From assembly GCA_030656215.1 (NCBI GenBank), contig JAUSOD010000096.1, positions 1-64,000 on the forward strand: a stretch of DNA of 64,000 nt, written 5' to 3'. Source of the stretch: Azoarcus sp. GTDB lineage: Bacteria > Pseudomonadota > Gammaproteobacteria > Burkholderiales > Rhodocyclaceae. Position 1 is the stretch's first letter. The number at the start of each line of letters is the position of its first letter. Positions 58,488 to 64,000 of the stretch are shown here, in pieces. The translations under genes and the position numbers were made by a program. The notes beneath the pieces are model-generated. The model searched no databases and was not told the origin of the DNA. It was given only the letters and a program-made list of their open reading frames with translations.

Positions 58488-59402
58488 CTAGCGCGCCTCT
58501 TCGCCGACCGGCCACAACCACGCCGCACCGCGCACGCCGGACGAATCGCCGTGGCGGGCCGGGCGCAGTCGGGTAACGATCTGATCGGAAAAGACATGCT
58601 CGCCCCAGTGCGCGGGTACGTTGATGTAGAGGCGCTCGAGCTTCGACAGCCCGCCACCGAGCACGATCACGTCGGGGTCGAGCAGGTTGATCACCACTGC
58701 GAGGGAACGTGCCAGACGGGCCTCGTAGCGTTGCAGGGTGGCCTCGCATGTGCGGTCGCCGGTTGCGGCGGCAGCGGCGATGCGGGCCGCATCGAGCGTG
58801 CCACCGTAACGTCGGGCGTGATCCGCTGCCATACCCGGGCCCGAGAGCCAGGTCTCGATGCAGCCATGACGGCCGCAGTAACAGGTTGGCAGCGGCAGGT
58901 CTTCGGCAGTGGGCAAAGGCAGCGGTGAGTGACCCCACTCGCCGGCAATAGCGTTGGCTCCGGTGAGCAGATGCCCGCCAACGACCACCCCGCCACCCAC
59001 GCCGGTGCCCAGGATCACGCCGAATACGGTTTCGGCGCCGGCACCGGCACCGTCTGCAGCCTCGGACATCGCAAAGCAGTTGGCGTCGTTGGCGAGCCGG
59101 ATCTCGCGTCCGAGCAGGACCTCGAGATCGCGGCGCAGCGGCTTGCCGTTGAGGCAGGTGGAATTCGCGTTGCGGATGCAGCCGGTCAGGCGTGACTGTG
59201 AGCCGGGGATGCCGATGCCGACGCTGGCACGTCCACCGGTGCGCGCTTCGGCAAACGCAACCAGTCCGGCCACGGTTTCGAGTGTGGCGCGGTAGTCGCC
59301 CTGAGGGGTCGGCTCCCGCCGCCGTAACAGCTCACGCCCATCCGGCGAGAGCGCGACAATCTCGGTCTTGGTGCCGCCCAGGTCGATCCCGATCCGGACC
59401 AT
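58488..59402 (-). CDS. mak: ROK-family fructokinase
   Basis: Sugar kinase of 304 aa of the ROK family, close in wording to E. coli Mak (manno(fructo)kinase): GIDLGGTKTEIVAL at the N-terminus, RNANSTCLNGKPL, LANDANCFA, GTGVGGGV, the zinc motif CYCGRHGCIE, and DPDVIVLGGGLS. It phosphorylates fructose or related hexoses with ATP. It lies 16 bases after the carbonic anhydrase stop on the same strand. Confidence 0.88.
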   Translation of the reverse strand: MVRIGIDLGGTKTEIVALSPDGRELLRRREPTPQGDYRATLETVAGLVAFAEARTGGRASVGIGIPGSQSRLTGCIRNANSTCLNGKPLRRDLEVLLGREIRLANDANCFAMSEAADGAGAGAETVFGVILGTGVGGGVVVGGHLLTGANAIAGEWGHSPLPLPTAEDLPLPTCYCGRHGCIETWLSGPGMAADHARRYGGTLDAARIAAAAATGDRTCEATLQRYEARLARSLAVVINLLDPDVIVLGGGLSKLERLYINVPAHWGEHVFSDQIVTRLRPARHGDSSGVRGAAWLWPVGEEAR

Positions 59403-59418
59403 GGCTGCTGGACCCCGT

Positions 59419-60066
59419 TCAGATCAGCCGGGCCACCGCGTCACGGTATTGCTCGACCGCCTCGTCGCGGCTGTCTGCGCTCACGCCCAGATTGCGAACC
59501 AGCCCGTCATTCAGGCTGTAGCACCAGCCATGTACCGTCACCCCCTGGCCGCGCTGCCACGCCTCGCGCAGGATCGATGTCTGGCAAACGTTGACCACCT
59601 GGTGGATGGCATTGAGCTCGCACAGGCGGTCAACCCGGGCGGTTGGATCATCGATCTGGGCGAGCTTCACCTCGTGGCGGTCACGCACGTCCTGGATATG
59701 GCGTAGCCAGTTGTCGGTGAGCCCGGTACGCTTATCGTTGAGGGCGGCCGTGACGCCTCCGCAACCGTAATGGCCGACGACGAGGATGTGCTTCACCTGC
59801 AGAATTTCCACCGCATAGTGAATGACCGACAAGGCGTTGAGGTCGGTATGCACGACCACGTTGGCGATATTGCGATGGACGAAAACTTCACCCGGGGCCA
59901 GACCGATGATCTGGTTTGCGGGTACCCGGCTGTCCGAGCAGCCGATCCACAGATACTGGGGCGATTGCTGTTTAACCAGGCGGGCGAAGTAATCCGGGTC
60001 CTCGCCATGCATACGCTCGGACCACGCTTTGTTGTTGGCGAAGAGGGAGTCGAGACTGGTGCTCAT
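59419..60066 (-). CDS. can: Beta-class carbonic anhydrase
   Basis: Zinc enzyme (215 aa) interconverting CO2 and bicarbonate. Zinc ligands C43 (GCSDSR), H99 and C102 (VVGHYGCGG), with the catalytic D45-R47 dyad, fit the Can/CynT clade. AGGA lies just before the ATG at 60066. It leads a two-gene unit with mak. Confidence 0.94.
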   Translation of the reverse strand: MSTSLDSLFANNKAWSERMHGEDPDYFARLVKQQSPQYLWIGCSDSRVPANQIIGLAPGEVFVHRNIANVVVHTDLNALSVIHYAVEILQVKHILVVGHYGCGGVTAALNDKRTGLTDNWLRHIQDVRDRHEVKLAQIDDPTARVDRLCELNAIHQVVNVCQTSILREAWQRGQGVTVHGWCYSLNDGLVRNLGVSADSRDEAVEQYRDAVARLI

Positions 60067-60111
60067 TAGGTAATCCTGTCAGAGGCAAATGCGAGGTCGA
60101 TTAGATTCGCC

Positions 60112-60126
60112 GTAATTATGAATTAC
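60112..60126. promoter_or_regulatory. AT-rich palindrome upstream of can
   Basis: GTAATT-ATG-AATTAC is a perfect 6-bp inverted repeat 46 bases before the can start. It could be an operator or a -10 region. The 159-base gap up to 60225 shows nothing else definite. Confidence 0.35.
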
Positions 60127-60225
60127 AACCGGGGTCCTTGTCAGCCCGGCGCAAGACAATGTGACCAGTTCACGCTGGGTAACTTAGCGTTTTCACCGGG
60201 CTGTGGTGCCGTAACGGCAGTCGCC

Positions 60226-60942
60226 TCACCAGATTCCCAGCTCCACCAACTGTCGCGTTGCGGCCTCGGACCACCCGCGGTTAGCTGCGGGGCTGGCCGG
60301 GCTGGGGTGAAGAATACGTCCAAAACGCAGTTCCGGCACCTCGGCGAGGGCGGCCATCACCCGCTTCTCGGCCCAGTTGCCGATGCCGATGACCCACTCC
60401 GGGCGCAAGCTTCCGACCAGGGCGCGCAGGTGGGTGTCGCAGGCGGCGAGCAGTGGAAGCTGCTCGCTCATCGGCAGCTTGTCCGGGGTGAGGTTGCGTC
60501 CATCCTCGAAGAAGGCGAGCGGACAGTAGTTGGCCACGAAGTGATCCTGGAAGAAGGTCTCGGGGCGCCCGAAGCGATTCCTGAACAGCCCCCACAGGCG
60601 CTGCCCGCTGACCTCAGAGCGCTTGCACGCAAAGCCCTCCACCGGGCGCTTGGGGTTGGTTTGCGCCGGTTGTCCGACCGGGCCTTCGAGACCGAGCCAG
60701 TCACGCGCGCTACTGATCTCGCCGAAGGGGACCCCGATCTGGGCCATGCCGAAGGGGCCGGGGTTCATGCCGACGAAGACCACCCGCTTGCGGCCCTCGC
60801 CATAGCGGCGGAGATAGTGTTCGTGCACCTCGCCCGCATAGTCGAGCGGGTTGTACACGTGGGTGACCGGCGGCGCGAATCGCATCCGGTCAACCTGGCT
60901 CGAGAGTTCGCGGGCTGCGGCGATCAGAGCGGAGGCGGTCAT
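60226..60942 (-). CDS. SMUG1-type uracil-DNA glycosylase
   Basis: DNA repair glycosylase of 238 aa. GMNPGPFGMAQIGVPFGE is the SMUG1 active-site motif, and the late motif HPSPASPAANRGW supplies the catalytic-side histidine loop. SMUG1 removes uracil and oxidised pyrimidines; bacterial forms occur mostly in certain proteobacteria. Its ATG overlaps the ampG stop by 4 bases (translational coupling), an odd partner for a transport gene. Confidence 0.85.
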   Translation of the reverse strand: MTASALIAAARELSSQVDRMRFAPPVTHVYNPLDYAGEVHEHYLRRYGEGRKRVVFVGMNPGPFGMAQIGVPFGEISSARDWLGLEGPVGQPAQTNPKRPVEGFACKRSEVSGQRLWGLFRNRFGRPETFFQDHFVANYCPLAFFEDGRNLTPDKLPMSEQLPLLAACDTHLRALVGSLRPEWVIGIGNWAEKRVMAALAEVPELRFGRILHPSPASPAANRGWSEAATRQLVELGIW

Positions 60943-62234
60943 GGGGCGGCTTGGGTGGCAGCTTTGAGAGGCGTGGTGCGCTCATGCCACGGTGCCACCT
61001 TTATCAACAGCAGCATGCCGGGAATGGCGAGGAAGAAGCACATCCAGAAGAAGTTGGTCCACCCCATCGCTTCGACCAGCCAGCCGGCGGTGGCGTTGAC
61101 GAAGGTGCGCGGGACCGCCATCAGGCTGGTAAACAGCGCGAGCTGGGTGGCGGTGTAGGCCGGGTTGGTGGTGCGTGCCATGAAGGCGACGAAGGCCGTG
61201 GTGCCCAGTCCGGCGCCCACCGCCTCGCCGGCGATCACGGTGGCGAGCACTGCCAGCCGGGCGGCATCCGATTCGCCGGGGCCGAGCCAGGCCATCCACA
61301 CGAAGCCGAGGATGGTGACGAACTGCACCACCCCGAAGATCCACAGCGCGCGGTTGATGCCGATCTTCACCATCCAGATGCCGCCGAGGATGCCGCCGAT
61401 CACCATCGGCCACAGCCCCGCGTTCTTGGCGATCACCCCGACCTCGGTCTTGGTGTAGCCCATGTCGAGGTAGAAGGGCGTTGCGAGCGCGGTGCACAGC
61501 GAATCGCCCAGCTTGTAGAAGAACAGGAAAGCGAGCACCAGCAGCGCGGACTGCACCCCGTGCCGGCCGAAAAACTCGCGAAAGGGCTCGATCACCGCGT
61601 CGCGCAGGGTTCTAGGGGATCCCGCGGCGGCAAAGGGTTCCTTCACCGTCAGGGTCATTGCCAGGCCGGGGATCATGAAGGCGGCGGTGATCAGGAACAC
61701 CTGGCTCCACGGCAGATGGTCGGCCAGGATCAGCGACAGCGAACCGGGGACCAGACCGGCGATGCGGTAGGCGTTAACGTGGATCGCGTTGCCCAGACCG
61801 AGCTCGACGTCGGGCAGGATCTCGCGGCGGAAGGCATCCAGCGCGATGTCCTGGGTGGCCGACAGGAAAGCGAGCGTGGCCGTGAGCCCGACCACCATGG
61901 CCAGATGATCGACCGGCGACAACTGTCCGAGCCAGCCGATGGCGCCGATCAGGCCGACCTGCGACACGAACATCCAGCTGCGCCGGCGCCCGAGCCAGGG
62001 CAGGATGCCGTAGCGGTCCAGCAGCGGGGCCCACAGGAACTTCCAGGTGTAGGGGAACTGGATCAAGGCAAAGGCACCGATCGCCTTCAGCGACAGCCCT
62101 TCGGTCTTGAGCCAGGCGGGTAGCAGGTTGAGCAGCAGGTAGAGCGGCAGCCCCGAGGCAAAACCGGTGAAGATGCAGATCAGCATCCGGCGGTTGAGCA
62201 GAATGGCGAGCCAGGCGGGGCGGGAAGGGGACAC
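60939..62234 (-). CDS. ampG: AmpG-type muropeptide transporter
   Basis: MFS permease (431 aa) that imports GlcNAc-anhydromuropeptides for cell-wall recycling. FTGFASGLPLYLLLNLLPAWL at the N-terminus and FPYTWKFLWAPLLDRY are AmpG hallmarks; about 12 helices are seen. GTG start at 62234. Inducible AmpC systems depend on AmpG, but no ampC is in the window. Overlaps the glycosylase start. Confidence 0.9.
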   Translation of the reverse strand: MSPSRPAWLAILLNRRMLICIFTGFASGLPLYLLLNLLPAWLKTEGLSLKAIGAFALIQFPYTWKFLWAPLLDRYGILPWLGRRRSWMFVSQVGLIGAIGWLGQLSPVDHLAMVVGLTATLAFLSATQDIALDAFRREILPDVELGLGNAIHVNAYRIAGLVPGSLSLILADHLPWSQVFLITAAFMIPGLAMTLTVKEPFAAAGSPRTLRDAVIEPFREFFGRHGVQSALLVLAFLFFYKLGDSLCTALATPFYLDMGYTKTEVGVIAKNAGLWPMVIGGILGGIWMVKIGINRALWIFGVVQFVTILGFVWMAWLGPGESDAARLAVLATVIAGEAVGAGLGTTAFVAFMARTTNPAYTATQLALFTSLMAVPRTFVNATAGWLVEAMGWTNFFWMCFFLAIPGMLLLIKVAPWHERTTPLKAATQAAP

Positions 62235-62345
62235 GGGCGACTTCGGGCAGGGAGGAGTGCCGATTATCCCAGATCGACCGCCGCTGCAGGGTCGCGTGGT
62301 GTAAGCGGAGGGGTCGGACGATGAACGGGAGCGCTCCGTCCGGCC

Positions 62346-64000
62346 TCAACGGACCGTAATCGAGCCCGCGGCCCGGATCAGCGCCTCGATCTCATCGGCC
62401 GGTAGCGGCTTGCTGAAGTGGTAGCCCTGCAACTCGTCACACCCGAGTTCGTGCAGGCGTGCAACCTGCACCGCGGTCTCGACCCCTTCGGCGATCACCG
62501 ATAGCCCCAGGTTGTGCGCCAGCGACACCGCGGCGGCGACGATTGCAGCGTCGTTGGCGTCGGTCTCGATGTCCGACACGAAAGAGCGGTCGATCTTCAG
62601 ATGATCGATCGGGAACAGCTTCAGGTAGGACAGCGACGAATACCCGGTGCCGAAATCGTCGATCGCGATCTTGATCCCGAGCGTCTTGAGCTGGCCCAGC
62701 AGCTCAGCGGCTTCCTGCGGCTTCTCCATGATCGAGCTTTCGGTGATCTCCAGTTCGAGCAACTCGGGCCGCAGGCCGCTGCTGGTGAGCACCTCGGCGA
62801 CCCGCGCGGTGAGCTGCCCGGTACGCAGCTGCATTGCCGACAGATTGACCGACATGCGCAGCGGCGGCAGGCCGGCGGATTGCCACTGTCGCGCCTGCCG
62901 GCACGCGGTGTCGAGCACCCAGGCGCCGATCTCGACAATCAGGCCGGTCTCTTCGGCCAGCGGAATGAAGCGCACCGGCGGAATCAGTCCATCGACCGGA
63001 TGGCGCCAGCGCAGCAAGGCCTCGACCCCGGTGAGCGCGCCGCTGGCCGCCGCGTACTGGGGCTGGTACCAGAGCTCGAACTCCATGCGCTCCAGCGCCT
63101 GACGCAGCTTGCGTTCGAGTTCGATGCGTTCGAGCGCCACGCGGTTGAGCTCCTCGGCATAGAACTGAACGTTGGCGCGGCCGAGTGCTTTGGCGTGATA
63201 CATCGCCGTATCGGCATTGCGCATCAGGGCGGAGGTGTTGTCGCCATCGTCCGGGTACAGGCTGATGCCGATCGAGGGCGTGGTGTGCAGCATGCTTGTG
63301 CCGACCTCGTAAGGCTGCGAAAGGTGTGCAAGGACTTTCTCCGCGGCATGAGTGGCATCGCTTGCGTTGTTGAGGTTCTGCAGCACGACCACGAACTCGT
63401 CACCACCCAGGCGTGCCACGATGTCGGTGTCGCGCACCGTTTCGCGCAGGCGGTCGGCCACCTGAACCAGCAGCGCATCGCCCACATGATGGCCGAGCGA
63501 GTCGTTGATGGTCTTGAACCGATCGAGATCGAGGAACAGCACCCCCACCCGCTTTTCGGTGCGACGTGCGATGGCGATCGCCTGTTTCAGGCGCACCCCG
63601 AGCGAAAAGCGATTCTCCAGCCCGGTCAGGGTATCGTGATGCGCCAGATGCTGGATTGCGGCCTCGGCACGCTTGCGTTCGGTAATGTCCGAGAAGATGG
63701 CAATGTAATGGGTGGGGGACGCCGCCGCCGCTTCGCGTACCGCGCTGATCGATAGCCAGCGCGGATAGGCTTCCCCGTTGGCGCGCAGGCCGATGGTTTC
63801 GCCGGCCCAGAAGCCGGCTGTGTCGATTGCCTCCCAAGAAAGGCTGCTTGCAGCCTTGTCTTCGTTGTCGTCGGGCCTGAAGGTGCTTCCGGCCACCTTC
63901 TTCGCGGCGAAGCCGGTAATCACCGCATGCGCTGGATTCACCGACACGATCCGGTGCTGGCTGTCGGTAATCACGATGGCTTCCGGACTGTGCTCGAACA
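62346..64000 (-). CDS. PAS-GGDEF-EAL protein (5' end beyond window)
   Basis: The frame is open to base 64000, so the N-terminus lies outside. Visible: a PAS domain ([21 protein letters not shown]), GGDEF with intact GGDEF and RDTD five residues upstream (RxxD I-site), and a full EAL domain with [18 protein letters not shown] and AEGVET. It should have both synthase and phosphodiesterase features; the net activity cannot be read from sequence. No CZB domain follows the EAL, unlike the protein at 23327-26338. Confidence 0.9.
   Translation of the reverse strand, partial: FEHSPEAIVITDSQHRIVSVNPAHAVITGFAAKKVAGSTFRPDDNEDKAASSLSWEAIDTAGFWAGETIGLRANGEAYPRWLSISAVREAAAASPTHYIAIFSDITERKRAEAAIQHLAHHDTLTGLENRFSLGVRLKQAIAIARRTEKRVGVLFLDLDRFKTINDSLGHHVGDALLVQVADRLRETVRDTDIVARLGGDEFVVVLQNLNNASDATHAAEKVLAHLSQPYEVGTSMLHTTPSIGISLYPDDGDNTSALMRNADTAMYHAKALGRANVQFYAEELNRVALERIELERKLRQALERMEFELWYQPQYAAASGALTGVEALLRWRHPVDGLIPPVRFIPLAEETGLIVEIGAWVLDTACRQARQWQSAGLPPLRMSVNLSAMQLRTGQLTARVAEVLTSSGLRPELLELEITESSIMEKPQEAAELLGQLKTLGIKIAIDDFGTGYSSLSYLKLFPIDHLKIDRSFVSDIETDANDAAIVAAAVSLAHNLGLSVIAEGVETAVQVARLHELGCDELQGYHFSKPLPADEIEALIRAAGSITVR

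Overview
The window is high-GC chromosomal DNA. Gene content and order fit a betaproteobacterium of the Rhodocyclales (Azoarcus/Thauera/Aromatoleum type). The clues are the dnaA-dnaN-gyrB block facing rpmH-rnpA-yidC-mnmE, the rsmB-DUF4390-ntrY-ntrX-trkA-trkH run, an NnrU-family gene, cytochrome c' beside cytochrome b561, and many GGDEF/EAL proteins. This assignment is inferred from protein character, not from a database search. No tRNA, rRNA, CRISPR array, prophage or intact insertion sequence was seen.

Layout. 1-12.2 kb: the 3' part of a tandem-duplicated uvrA; a redox group (cytochrome b561, convergent cytochrome c', and a chemoreceptor with a CxxCH haem motif in its periplasmic domain); a PAS-GGDEF protein; a lipobox-bearing HtrA protease; a TonB-dependent receptor. 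12.3-13.9 kb: oxyR and dps, an oxidative-stress pair. 14-19 kb: the 5-oxoprolinase genes pxpB-pxpC-pxpA joined by ATGA overlaps, a small DUF2798 membrane protein and two AEC-family transporters. 19-28.7 kb: a Cache-PAS-GGDEF protein, a TerB-like protein, a small membrane protein, trmA, a PAS-GGDEF-EAL protein ending in a CZB zinc domain, and a UvrD-like helicase with an altered Walker A. 28.8-34.9 kb is accessory in character: a lipoprotein, a small conserved protein, nnrU, a secreted tandem-repeat protein, an HExxH putative metalloprotein, and an MFS pump divergent from a LysR regulator.

35-58.5 kb is the replication-origin neighbourhood. gyrB, dnaN and dnaA run leftward. rpmH, rnpA, yidC and mnmE run rightward, followed by a small Cys-rich protein, a tam-like methyltransferase, a TauE/SafE exporter, rsmB, DUF4390, ntrY, ntrX, trkA, trkH, hemE and priA. 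Two parS-like 16-mers flank the TauE/SafE gene. A consensus DnaA box lies between dnaA and rpmH, and a denser set of DnaA boxes lies between hemE and priA. 58.5-64 kb, all leftward: fructokinase (mak), beta-carbonic anhydrase, SMUG1-type uracil-DNA glycosylase overlapping ampG, and a PAS-GGDEF-EAL protein cut by the window end.

Most genes are ordinary housekeeping. The points most worth following are the paired parS sites, the two competing DnaA-box loci, an NtrX whose ATPase core has lost its catalytic motifs, the haem-motif chemoreceptor beside cytochrome c', and the WSYDES-repeat secreted protein beside an HExxH protein.
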